DNA of 64,000 nucleotides from Nematocida parisii ERTm1 (lineage: Eukaryota; Microsporidia), in NCBI RefSeq assembly GCF_000250985.1, contig NW_013524647.1:186001-250000 (forward strand). The letters run 5' to 3'. A program made the translations under genes and the position numbers. The notes below the pieces were generated by a model. The model worked only from the letters and a program-made list of their open reading frames with translations, made no database searches and was not told where the DNA came from. Of this stretch, positions 47,699 through 57,101 are shown one piece after another. Every line of letters starts with the position of its first letter. Within the stretch, counting starts at the first letter, position 1.

Positions 47699-48499
47699 AT
47701 GAAGAAACAGCGCAAGCTTATTCTCAAATATATAAAAGAGAACAAAATAAACCAAGCACTTGGAGAAGCAATAAGCACAATAGAATACTATGATCCCGAC
47801 TATAAAATACATTTTTATGCTGGGTACTGTTATTATATGGATAAAAACCACCCTTCTGCTGTAGAGCATTATAAAAAAGCACTAAGCCTATCCAGCACAC
47901 CAGAGGAATCTTTTGAAGTCTATAAAGGTCTCTCTAAAATATACATAGAATATGAGTATTTATATATAGAGGAAGAAAAAAAGAAGGAAATAGAAGAAGT
48001 GCTTTTATTTACACTGTGCAACGTAAAGGACAAAATGTATACAGCGCATGAGAAAAAAACCGTTGTTTTTTTATTAAATTTGTATTTATATAATGATATA
48101 GATAAATACACAGACGCTTTTATAAAGTACTGCATGCAAGAGATTTGTACTAGCGGAGAGATTTGCATGAATGAGGATTTTAAGGATGATGGGTTTTTTA
48201 TGCTTAAAGAGTACTTTAATGAAAGGTTGAAACACTTTAATAGAGACTTAAAGAGTATTGTTGATAGTGGATGTTTCTCTAAAGAAAGAAAGGATATTAT
48301 TAAAGAATTGCAGAGCATTCTTGCAAAGGCAGACGACCTGTACTTGTACTATCCAGAGCTTGTCGGGTGCTTGGAAATGAGTTTGTTGAAAGTGTTTGCG
48401 ATGGGTATCTTCTTTATCTTACAATGCATGCGTATAGCAATTTTGCAAAGGTGCCTGCAGTGGTATCACTTGTTAGTTATATTCTGGCCAAGGGTATAA
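47699..48499 (+). CDS. SKI3: Ski3-like TPR protein, N-terminal frame
   Basis: A 266-residue frame from ATG 47699. Its start (IKENKINQALGEAI, then FYAGYCYYMDKNHPSAVEHY and KGLSKIYIEYEY) reads as the first TPR units of Ski3/TTC37. Good protein-like sequence continues to about residue 225. The last 40 residues (position 48370 on) turn hydrophobic and unlike TPR, while another frame becomes coding. The gene therefore appears split by a one-base shift near 48362-48380. If joined with the next frame the protein would be about 1020 residues. Ski3 is the scaffold of the Ski complex with Ski2. Confidence 0.5.
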   Translation: MKKQRKLILKYIKENKINQALGEAISTIEYYDPDYKIHFYAGYCYYMDKNHPSAVEHYKKALSLSSTPEESFEVYKGLSKIYIEYEYLYIEEEKKKEIEEVLLFTLCNVKDKMYTAHEKKTVVFLLNLYLYNDIDKYTDAFIKYCMQEICTSGEICMNEDFKDDGFFMLKEYFNERLKHFNRDLKSIVDSGCFSKERKDIIKELQSILAKADDLYLYYPELVGCLEMSLLKVFAMGIFFILQCMRIAILQRCLQWYHLLVIFWPRV

Positions 48500-50775
48500 A
48501 GATAAAAGATGACTCTGTGATACTTATGATTCTTTCCGATTTTCTGGATATCCCCACTATACTCGGAGTGTCCGCCACTTACAAGAAAATATACTATAAT
48601 ACTCTTTCGCCAACAATTTTACTACTGCGGTTTCCAAATAACCAGGAAACTATGCAATGTGTATTAGAGGTGTATAAAGAGATGCAAGAAAGCTTAGATA
48701 TAGAATATAATCTAAAAATAGAATATGTATCTACTCTTCTGATAGACCATACGGTTCAAAATGATGTTCTAACTGATCGAGAGTATTCGTTATCTAGTGC
48801 AGTCTCTGCAGTTTACCCAGAAATTAAAATGGCAATATCCTGCGCAACTAATATTCTAATTCTGTTAGGCAGTGCTCTTGAAGCAATGAATGTAACAGTT
48901 ATAAATGAAGTCCTGCAGAATAGTTCCTCTAATTTACCAGTGGATAGTATTTTGGAGGCCTTTTTGAAGATAGAAAAAATATCACCAAGCATTACTGGTG
49001 CTCTTAATAAAGAGACCAAGCAGAATCCAGAGAGCATTGCAGATAAAATATCCCAACTATCTTTGACTGGAATGTCTATTGATTGTGAGGGAATTAAAGA
49101 AAACCTGCTTTTAATAGGAGTAATGGCATATAAAATACTGTTTTACAGAGAATTCTTGTTTGAATACGTTATTGAAAGAATTAATGCGAACTATCATGTG
49201 AATATAGTAAAAAAACACATGAAATTGCTTTCTGGTAACATAGAAGAGGTTTATGAGTATCTTGTGCAGCATGAAGACCAATTGCACGAGTATAGAGCAT
49301 ACCTTGGACAAACAGGCACAAACATAGGTAAGTTTGAAATGATATACAGCTATCACAAGTTTGCATGTGAATATATCAACAAAGCACTTTCTGGCAGCAC
49401 GGGAATTGAAGTGCCTGGTGACTATATAAGTATCTATAGCAAACAGCATATGGGGCAGGCAGCTATACCAAATGGTTCTTCTGTGTGCCTATATAAATAT
49501 CCAGTCGATGAGAACATATCGCACTTTAAGCACCTTATGGCAGTAAATAACTATGAAAAGGGAAACAAAACAATGTCTTTAATGCTCTTGAAGGAACTGC
49601 ACACTGCTCGACCGCATGACTATTATATACTTTGTGATTTAGGAGCTATACTAGCAGAGTCTAATGAGACTCTGCATCTAGTGGACACCTATTTAAGAAT
49701 AGCACAAAATATCAGCAGTCCACATTTATTTCTACTTAGCATGCAGTACCATAAGAAACAAAAAATATGGGAAATGGTAGAAAGAAGAGCGAAGGAAGTT
49801 CTTATGTTTGGATATGACTATATAATAAAAATGACTCTGGTAGAAGCACTCTCTGAGGAGAAAAAGTATAAGTATGCAATAAAAACAGCAAGTGAAATAG
49901 AAGAAGTAGAGAAGAAGAGCCCATCCAGCAGTGTACTGGTCAGTGTACAGATATTTATGGTATATTTATATATAAAAATAGATGAGTTAGTAAGGGCTGA
50001 GGAGATAATTGATATGCTATTAGAGAAGGAACTAAAAGAAGCAGAAAAAACAAAAGTGCTCCAGTATAAAAAGCATTTATATGCATTGCGAATACAGACG
50101 GCTATAAAAAAAGAAGAACCAGAAGATGTGCTCGGGCTTACAAAGGCGTATCAACTACTCTCCTCTACAGAGCAATGTTCAGATGAACCTACTGAAATAG
50201 ACAGAACAACTGCAATATCAGACGCCTATGCAACTTTATTGGAAAAAGTTCTTACAAAGGATCCATCTCCCTGTGCAGAACCTAAATTATACTTGGATAC
50301 GGATGATCAGCAGGAGCTAATAACGGTAAGCAAGTTATTACTTACATATGCAAGTGTAAGCAACCAGTTGGAAAACCCAGCAATACACAGTGTAATTCTA
50401 AACTGTATAAAAAAGGCCAACTTGCAGGGTGAGACAAGAGATGCACTGGAAGTAGAACTTTTGTTGCGCATAGTCCGCGATGAAGATGTGCAGCACTATT
50501 ACGAAGAAGATAAAAAGTCTGAAGAGACTCCATTTGCACGAGTTATTCTGTCACTGCTGTACTATCCGGCAGACCTGGCGGCCACCACAAGAGAGTACTT
50601 AAAAAATACAACACTTGCAGACATGGATGTTATACTAATGCTTGCGCATATAGTTGCTGAGCAGAAGAATCCTAGAAATACCGCAGACTTAGAGGCAATG
50701 TTCCTACACCTGTGCCGGAAGTATACGCCGGACAGCAGTGAAGTACGTTGGCTTTATGAATTATTAAAAAACTAA
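48367..50775 (+). CDS. SKI3: Ski3-like TPR protein, C-terminal frame
   Basis: About 800 residues of helical-repeat protein in the frame one base behind the preceding one. The first start in it is a GTG at 48367, and the first ATG is at 48424. Helical TPR-like pairs run throughout (for example EKGNKTMSLMLLKELHTARP and YKYAIKTASEIEEVEKK). The C-terminal SEVRWLYELL recalls the ARWxL end of Ski3/TTC37. Overlap with the previous frame (about 130 nt) could mean overlapping genes, but continuous TPR character across the junction favours one broken gene. Ctr9, Naa15 and TFIIIC tau131 were considered as alternatives. Confidence 0.5.
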   Translation: MLGNEFVESVCDGYLLYLTMHAYSNFAKVPAVVSLVSYILAKGIKIKDDSVILMILSDFLDIPTILGVSATYKKIYYNTLSPTILLLRFPNNQETMQCVLEVYKEMQESLDIEYNLKIEYVSTLLIDHTVQNDVLTDREYSLSSAVSAVYPEIKMAISCATNILILLGSALEAMNVTVINEVLQNSSSNLPVDSILEAFLKIEKISPSITGALNKETKQNPESIADKISQLSLTGMSIDCEGIKENLLLIGVMAYKILFYREFLFEYVIERINANYHVNIVKKHMKLLSGNIEEVYEYLVQHEDQLHEYRAYLGQTGTNIGKFEMIYSYHKFACEYINKALSGSTGIEVPGDYISIYSKQHMGQAAIPNGSSVCLYKYPVDENISHFKHLMAVNNYEKGNKTMSLMLLKELHTARPHDYYILCDLGAILAESNETLHLVDTYLRIAQNISSPHLFLLSMQYHKKQKIWEMVERRAKEVLMFGYDYIIKMTLVEALSEEKKYKYAIKTASEIEEVEKKSPSSSVLVSVQIFMVYLYIKIDELVRAEEIIDMLLEKELKEAEKTKVLQYKKHLYALRIQTAIKKEEPEDVLGLTKAYQLLSSTEQCSDEPTEIDRTTAISDAYATLLEKVLTKDPSPCAEPKLYLDTDDQQELITVSKLLLTYASVSNQLENPAIHSVILNCIKKANLQGETRDALEVELLLRIVRDEDVQHYYEEDKKSEETPFARVILSLLYYPADLAATTREYLKNTTLADMDVILMLAHIVAEQKNPRNTADLEAMFLHLCRKYTPDSSEVRWLYELLKN

Positions 50776-50782
50776 TAAAAAA

Positions 50783-50896
50783 TGCTCCCGATGGGGATCG
50801 AACCCACGACCCCGGCATAACTCAGCTTATTACAGCCTTCAGACACAGGAGGCTCACACCCATAAGTGCCGTGCTCTACCACTGAGCTACGGGAGC
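50783..50896 (-). tRNA. tRNA-Ile (UAU) with intron
   Basis: A cloverleaf of 114 nt including an intron: acceptor GCUCCCG/CGGGAGC, D-arm GCUC/GAGC, anticodon stem CGGCA/UGCCG, T-arm GUGGG/CCCAU with UUCGAUC. The anticodon loop begins CUUAUG (anticodon UAU). About 42 nt of intron (50819-50860) lie after position 37. The intron contains AUAAG, able to pair with CUUAU of the loop as in canonical pre-tRNAs. Six A residues at 50777-50782 give a T-run terminator on the coding strand. Confidence 0.92.
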
Positions 50897-51608
50897 TCTA
50901 CAATAAACATAATTTATCCTTCCTCGTCTGCACAATAAACACCTATTATATTTATCTAAACTGCAGGGTTTACACTGGTTTTTGTATAGTAGTATGTTTC
51001 TTTTATGCATGTATATTTGTTTATAGCCTAGTTGTACGGTATACCTACTTCTCCAGACGTTTACTTATTTAATTTAGTAGAAGAACGAAAGGTTCTTTTC
51101 AATGTGCATGGTTAAAATGAGTTTGCTATACTTAGTTCTCTAATAGTAAGTTGTTCGATTTCACTATTATTACTTAGTATGTTCATTTGAATTAAACAAG
51201 TACATATGGCTAAGTAGTAATAGTAAGTTCGCAGTGTATTTTCTATACTAGCTAGTGTTCACTGTTTTGTACGTGTTCTCTGTCTGTTGTAGTGTGTTTT
51301 ACTGATTTGTATGATTTGTTCGGCTGTGTTTTTTTAGTATTTTATTGTCTGTGTTTACATTTGTTTTAAGTGCTTGGTTGTGCATAAATTTATTTTATGT
51401 AAAAAAATGAACGTGTATTTATGAATAAGACAAAGCGTATTTTCTATGTACTACTTAAAAAACCAAATTATAAAAATAAGCTAAAGAAAAAAAACAAGAG
51501 ACAACTGAAACCATATAACACACATAATACAGATGTGTATATAGATAGAAATAGAAAAACACCTATAAAATTGCAATGAAGATTTATTTATCTATTATAG
51601 TGTATAAA
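50897..51608. other. intergenic, no gene recognised
   Basis: About 710 bp at the border of the paralogue cluster. AT-rich, no credible frame or structure. Confidence 0.6.
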
Positions 51609-53060
51609 TTAAATAATCTCATTAAAACTTGCTCTGATTAAAAAAAATCCACCTAATGCGCCCATTACAACACCAGCTGCGTGGGTACATCTAGAAGCAG
51701 GCTTAGAGTGAGATATTCTATATAATATGCTTCTTCTGTGTGAAGAACTGGTGTTTGCATCTCTGGGGTTGCACATACTTTCGTTGCAAACAATATTTAA
51801 TTCCTGTGTATGTGGAGTTGATCTAGAAATAATAGGCATGGAAAATCTATTTGCATCAAGATGGACTCTTCTAGAATTTTCTGCTAATTTACTTGCATCT
51901 TGGCTAGGATCATAGCTCTTATTTATAAGATCTTTGAATTTTAGTATTCTATTTTGGATGTAGCTTATACACTCTGCAGACCAGGCCCTATGCTTCATTC
52001 CCTGCTTTAATACATCCTTACTAACACAATTGTTGCTGTTTACAGATCTTGGATTAAAATACACTACACGCTTTTCGTTTTTTTTAGAAGAGGATGTAAG
52101 GTTGTCTATGTCTACGTACTGCGAATTTACATCAATAAAGCTGTGTGCGTGGGAGATGGCTTTCCTTGCCACTTCATATTGCGAAAAGAATAGGGCGATT
52201 AAATGAATGTCACTATCATCCAGTGGATTTTCCTTCTGCACATTTTTGTCGATAAAGTATGTTCTAAGAATATGTCTATTCTTCATAATAATCTGAACTG
52301 CTTTATCAATATTGTATACTCCAAATAGAGACTTGTTTAGTATATCATTTGAAGAGGTTCTTTTAAATGGAAGATGGCCATTGGAATTTAGCTCTAGCCC
52401 ATCTACAAAGGCCTTTATGTCGCTGTATAGAGTGTAGTTAAAAATGTCATCGGCTAGCATTTTTTCATTAAGAATTTTGTTAACATATGTAAGATAAGCT
52501 GTAAAATCTGGTATTTTATAGTTTAGCATTTGTTTATACCATGCATTCGCTCTTAGCTCGGCCCGATTAAGCAGATCAGAGTCAGCAAATGAAACAACGC
52601 TTCTTTTGACAATATCCATAAGCGCTGATGTGCTTACTGGATGCTGCTTATTTTTCTTGTAAATTAGAGAGCTGTTGCTAAAATGCAGACTCTTTACCAT
52701 CTCTTCCAAAATACGGCTGGATATACTCTTCATTATTTCAATGTGCTCATTGTTCATATGTAGAGATATATTTATTGTTACATGCTTAGATATTATTGTA
52801 TGTAATAAACCAAACAGCCGATCATAATAACAAGTAGACCCATCCTTGGCCTTCTCGACTTCCTGTTCTAAGCTTTCTACTTCATTTAGTAGGCCTTCTT
52901 TATCAAATGCAAATTTAATGAGCTTTCTCTCTGGTGCCAATATATCACTGATTTTTATGCCATGTCTGGGCGGTTTTGGCGGCGGTGTTGTTGCTTTTGT
53001 TTCTGTTTTATTCTGTATGCTTTCACAGTTAGTACTAATTTCTACTTTTTCAATATTCAT
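51609..53060 (-). CDS. paralogue family member A, C-terminal anchor
   Basis: The 483-residue protein starts at ATG 53060. The N-terminus has a Pro-rich patch (PPPKPPRH). Helical blocks shared with the neighbours follow: RLFGLLHTIIS, then LRANAWYKQML, GVYNIDKAVQIIMKNRH and IHLIALFFSQYEVARKA. Near the C-terminus a hydrophobic stretch (AAGVVMGALGGFFLI) suits a membrane anchor. It resembles members B, C and D in order and spacing of these blocks. No known domain recognised; the expansion suggests a host-facing role, by inference. Confidence 0.7.
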   Translation of the reverse strand: MNIEKVEISTNCESIQNKTETKATTPPPKPPRHGIKISDILAPERKLIKFAFDKEGLLNEVESLEQEVEKAKDGSTCYYDRLFGLLHTIISKHVTINISLHMNNEHIEIMKSISSRILEEMVKSLHFSNSSLIYKKNKQHPVSTSALMDIVKRSVVSFADSDLLNRAELRANAWYKQMLNYKIPDFTAYLTYVNKILNEKMLADDIFNYTLYSDIKAFVDGLELNSNGHLPFKRTSSNDILNKSLFGVYNIDKAVQIIMKNRHILRTYFIDKNVQKENPLDDSDIHLIALFFSQYEVARKAISHAHSFIDVNSQYVDIDNLTSSSKKNEKRVVYFNPRSVNSNNCVSKDVLKQGMKHRAWSAECISYIQNRILKFKDLINKSYDPSQDASKLAENSRRVHLDANRFSMPIISRSTPHTQELNIVCNESMCNPRDANTSSSHRRSILYRISHSKPASRCTHAAGVVMGALGGFFLIRASFNEII

Positions 53061-53527
53061 TGCAGGTATAAAACTTTTTACTATAAATACCTTTAACAGG
53101 AAAATAATTATAAAAACAGTTAACTATTTAATGATTTTCTTCCTTTTTAAAAATTGCTTTACATAACATAAAAAATCAACAATACAATGATTATGGAACA
53201 CCCCTGCGCCATTAACTGCATTAATTACGAACAAAATACACTGTTCATTGAGTTATCTATAAAAATATATATACACATTCAGGTTTTATATACAGTTAAC
53301 ATATAAAAACAGTTACTGCCCATCTTAAGACTTTCATAATATGTTATATATAATTACACCAATTATTTACAATACAATTTCGGAGCATGCTGTATATAGA
53401 AAATTTTATCTGAAGTCGAAAATTTTATCTAAAGTCATTTGCTATTTAGAATATTTACTGTTAAATATGATTTTTTGCTGCATAATAAATTTAAATTTCC
53501 TCTTGAAAGAAAAAAAATTATCCTATA
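53061..53527. other. intergenic between divergent paralogues
   Basis: About 470 bp containing one 19-bp tandem duplication (listed separately). No gene. Confidence 0.6.
53399..53436 (+). repeat. 19-bp tandem duplication
   Basis: GAAAATTTTATCTGAAGTC is followed directly by GAAAATTTTATCTAAAGTC, one base different. Confidence 0.85.
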
Positions 53528-54937
53528 ATGAAAGAAAAAGACATATTAAATATAGAAGGCGCAATAGCAAGTCCCATAAGCATAAAAGAGTCACAAAAAC
53601 AAAAACATACTCCAGATAGATCTGCCAGCAAACAAACAGGTTATACTAGCATTAATAATCTAGAAATACAGACCCCCAAAATTAAAATGTCATGGGGTTG
53701 CGTGAATTTTAATACAGAACATATAAAATCAAATATAAACGTACTTGTAGACATACTGGAGCAGGAACTGCTATTAGAAACACAGCACAGCACAATGTTT
53801 TTAATATTACACACCGCGATATTTATAGATATGCATAATAAAATGCATGGTTTAGCAAAGATAAACAAAAAATGTACTTTATTTATGGTTCAGCACATTA
53901 AATGCTTTTTTACACAAAGGTTTAAATCGGCAATTTCGCATATATCCAAAGAATTAGATGATATAGAAAGCCATAAAAACGAAGGCACCCAATACATAAA
54001 AGAGAAATTATATAGTGCAGCAATTTCTCTGATTAATGGCGGGTATATAAAAAACATAGAAACGGAAATAACCCACTTATATGAGAAGATACTAAAATCA
54101 AAGACAACTTTGCCAGAAAAGTATATTCCATATATATACAGGCAATATGCAGAAAAACTTTTCCTAGACAGAGTGGATAATAAAAGGCTTTATTGTGACC
54201 TTCATGCGATTACAGACTATTGCAATAGAATAAAAGACAGTGTAAAGCCAAAGCCCTATGTAACTATATCCTTTTTTGCAAAAAAAGATTCACAGAAGAA
54301 TAAGAAGCCAGAATCTACCAAGCAAATAGATCTTTTTGCAAAGAATGCAAAGGGTAAGTATAATATAGATTGTGCAATTGACAATCTACTAAATAACCGG
54401 ATAAATGCAGTTAAATATAGAAACCATAGCATGTTAGAGACTCCAAAGCTACCTTTAGATGAAACAGAAAGAGCGCATCTAATTAAATTAAAGAAAGACT
54501 GGTATGACATAAGCAACTTCTATTACAAATTATACAAGGCGATAGGCACACGGGTAAGTGAGCTTGAAGACGAATTTTTGATTACAGAAGAGTATAATAC
54601 GCAAGAAAAAATTTCTAAATATCCGCAGGATCTAGAAAGATACTATGAACGAGTCATAGAAATTTCGAATGCAGTTTTAGAAGAATTTAAATCATACCCA
54701 GACAGCCAGATAGATTACATTAAAAGTAAAATGGATAGTTTGAAAGGTCTTATAAAGACTTCTCTTATGCCATCTTTTATAGAGGGGCAGAACAGCAGTA
54801 ACAAATTAATTAATAATGGTATAGAATATATTTCGCCATTGGCTGGAGTAGGCATAGCTGCTATGTCATTTGTCGCAACGTGCGGTTTTATGGCTATGAG
54901 CATTCACCTAATGAGTTTGTTTTCTCAGCAGAATTAA
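53528..54937 (+). CDS. paralogue family member B, C-terminal anchor
   Basis: The 469-residue protein starts at ATG 53528. It carries the shared blocks in the same order: FLILHTAIF near residue 96, IETEITHLYEKIL, GKYNIDCAIDNLLNNRI and AHLIKLKKDWYDISNFYYKLY. A hydrophobic anchor near 435-460 (LAGVGIAAMSFVATCGFMAM) precedes a short tail. A Lys/Pro-rich linker (KKNKKPESTK) lies in the middle. Unknown function; closest in the second half to member D. Confidence 0.7.
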   Translation: MKEKDILNIEGAIASPISIKESQKQKHTPDRSASKQTGYTSINNLEIQTPKIKMSWGCVNFNTEHIKSNINVLVDILEQELLLETQHSTMFLILHTAIFIDMHNKMHGLAKINKKCTLFMVQHIKCFFTQRFKSAISHISKELDDIESHKNEGTQYIKEKLYSAAISLINGGYIKNIETEITHLYEKILKSKTTLPEKYIPYIYRQYAEKLFLDRVDNKRLYCDLHAITDYCNRIKDSVKPKPYVTISFFAKKDSQKNKKPESTKQIDLFAKNAKGKYNIDCAIDNLLNNRINAVKYRNHSMLETPKLPLDETERAHLIKLKKDWYDISNFYYKLYKAIGTRVSELEDEFLITEEYNTQEKISKYPQDLERYYERVIEISNAVLEEFKSYPDSQIDYIKSKMDSLKGLIKTSLMPSFIEGQNSSNKLINNGIEYISPLAGVGIAAMSFVATCGFMAMSIHLMSLFSQQN

Positions 54938-55235
54938 CTGGGAATACATTTAGAATTTAGAGATAAAGTAAAGATAACATGTATTTATTAAATAAATAGT
55001 TTTGTCCTTTACAGATAATAAAAATAGACCACTTTATGAAATTTCTTCTTTTTATATAGTTTTAAATGAAATCTACTTGATGCTACTTTAATTATTAAAG
55101 AGAGTTTTCGGTTATATAAAACATTTCATTATATGCAATGCATGCTATAATAAATAGTTTAATAAGTATTCTGATATGGCTGACAATTTAAAGCCTATAT
55201 AAAAGTATAAATAATTTTATAAAACTTAAACTTAA

Positions 55236-56432
55236 ATGAAGATAAGCAATAGCCTTCAGAAACACTGGGAAGTTTTTGGGACAGGAACCCTTCACAAAGA
55301 AATTCTAGGAATAGAAGACATTAACAGTTCCTGTCTTAAAGAAAAAAAAACTCTCTTCAAACAGTACGTTTCTACTTATAGTTCAATGCATGTACCGCCA
55401 GTTAGAATATACTTGTATACGGATGGAGTATATAAAGATGCAAAAAAACTAAAAATACAATATATGGATAACGAAAACATAGAAAAACGGTATGTTTGGC
55501 TATTTATCCACACGGCAAGTGTGATATTCAATAATATTCGGGTTACACTGGTAGAAGAAAACACACCCATACTAAGTAAGAACTTATCTGCAATTCGATT
55601 AATATATAGCCTTATATTAGATGAATACTTATTTCATAAGAGTAGATTAATTGATTCTATTCTTATGAAAGTATATAGCCCGAATGTAATGGAGTCAAAA
55701 AATATTTTACCCATAATAACTGAGTCTATAAACAAAATAATGGCACCAAATATTATCAGTCAAATGGAGCTAAAAATAAATGCATGGACTTCTTTGGTTC
55801 ATAGCCTGCCTATGGTGAGGCCATCTGCATACATATTAAACTATATGTGCCTGTCTATTCCAAGATATTTCGGCAATCGGATACTTTCTCGTATGCTATT
55901 GTCTAACTTAAGTGTGATCGCTGAGCACCTGCAGAAGAATGTTTTGTTGGCAGGAGGTAGTGTAGAAAGAGTTGAATGTTTAGACCTTTTTAAGAAGGAT
56001 AGAAACAATTTGTATAGGATAGAAGAAATAATAGTAACATTATTGGCACTTAAACCATATATGTTAGAAGTATTTGCAGACGATAACTTATTATCTATTG
56101 AAGAAAAAATTCCTTTAAACATAAGAATTGGCTTAATTGCTTTGTTCTTTCAGTGGAGGCAGGTCAGTTCTAAATATGCGCTATTTTATAGCTTAATAAA
56201 AACTCCAATTGAAAAACTCAATGAAGAACTGCTATCTGGAAATATGCATGTAATGTGTAAAGAAGAGCATATGAAGCACGCCGCGCAAATTCGCCAGAAA
56301 CTATATGCAGTTATACAAAATATAAAAAAAGTGTATATGATTCGACATAAAGATTCCTTCTATTACTTTATGATAGAGAGAATGGAGTCATTTTATCAAA
56401 TAGTGAAAAAAGAGTATACATATAATGCATAG
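55236..56432 (+). CDS. paralogue family member C, anchor missing
   Basis: The 398-residue protein starts at ATG 55236. Shared blocks: VWLFIHTASV, MELKINAWTSLVHSL, LYRIEEIIVTLLALKPY and GLIALFFQWRQVSSKYALFY. Unlike members A, B and D it ends in charged helix (IVKKEYTYNA) without a hydrophobic anchor, and no suitable anchor frame follows. It may be soluble, or a truncated copy. The MELKINAW block links it most closely to member A (AELRANAW). Confidence 0.68.
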   Translation: MKISNSLQKHWEVFGTGTLHKEILGIEDINSSCLKEKKTLFKQYVSTYSSMHVPPVRIYLYTDGVYKDAKKLKIQYMDNENIEKRYVWLFIHTASVIFNNIRVTLVEENTPILSKNLSAIRLIYSLILDEYLFHKSRLIDSILMKVYSPNVMESKNILPIITESINKIMAPNIISQMELKINAWTSLVHSLPMVRPSAYILNYMCLSIPRYFGNRILSRMLLSNLSVIAEHLQKNVLLAGGSVERVECLDLFKKDRNNLYRIEEIIVTLLALKPYMLEVFADDNLLSIEEKIPLNIRIGLIALFFQWRQVSSKYALFYSLIKTPIEKLNEELLSGNMHVMCKEEHMKHAAQIRQKLYAVIQNIKKVYMIRHKDSFYYFMIERMESFYQIVKKEYTYNA

Positions 56433-57101
56433 ATATTATGAAAGAAAAATAGCATAATCGGGCATTTATTAAAATTAGTATATAATACAGCGGAAAATAA
56501 GTTTTTAGGTGCTTTGCTAAGAAGAAAAACCATAGAGAACATTAATTTATTAAAACTGTATAACTTAATTAATATAGAGTCAATTCTAAAATGTATATTT
56601 ATGAAGCATTCTATATATACTTTGAAGAAAGTTTAAGAAGGATTTTATACAAATACAGCTTAAATCGAAATACAGTACAGATCTTGCACTAATCTATAGT
56701 ACAGGGTATTTCTTGCACAGGCCTGGATGTAATTATATAAATACTGTAATCTTGTATATTAATATAAAAATACTGGTTGCCAATATATGATTTATGTGCT
56801 ATATTATACACAAATTCGATGAAAATTATACATCGAATATTCTATATTAATCTCTGGGGTTCTTCTAAATATACTGGAAATTTGCCATTTATTCTACTAA
56901 CTTCTTAAAAATTAGTAATTTTATACTAGGAAGTGCATTTATTTTGGGCTTAGAAAGAAAGCATTTTAAATTAGTAATTTCTGTGTAATACTTCCAATGA
57001 CTTAAACTAAAGATAAATTTTATTTAAATTCTTAATATTTGTGCTCTCTGGCAACAATATATAGCAATAATAGGCTGTGCCTATAGAGAATATTTTATTT
57101 G
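56433..57101. other. intergenic inside the paralogue cluster
   Basis: About 670 bp. No frame, anchor remnant or structured RNA that I can support; very AT-rich. Confidence 0.55.
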
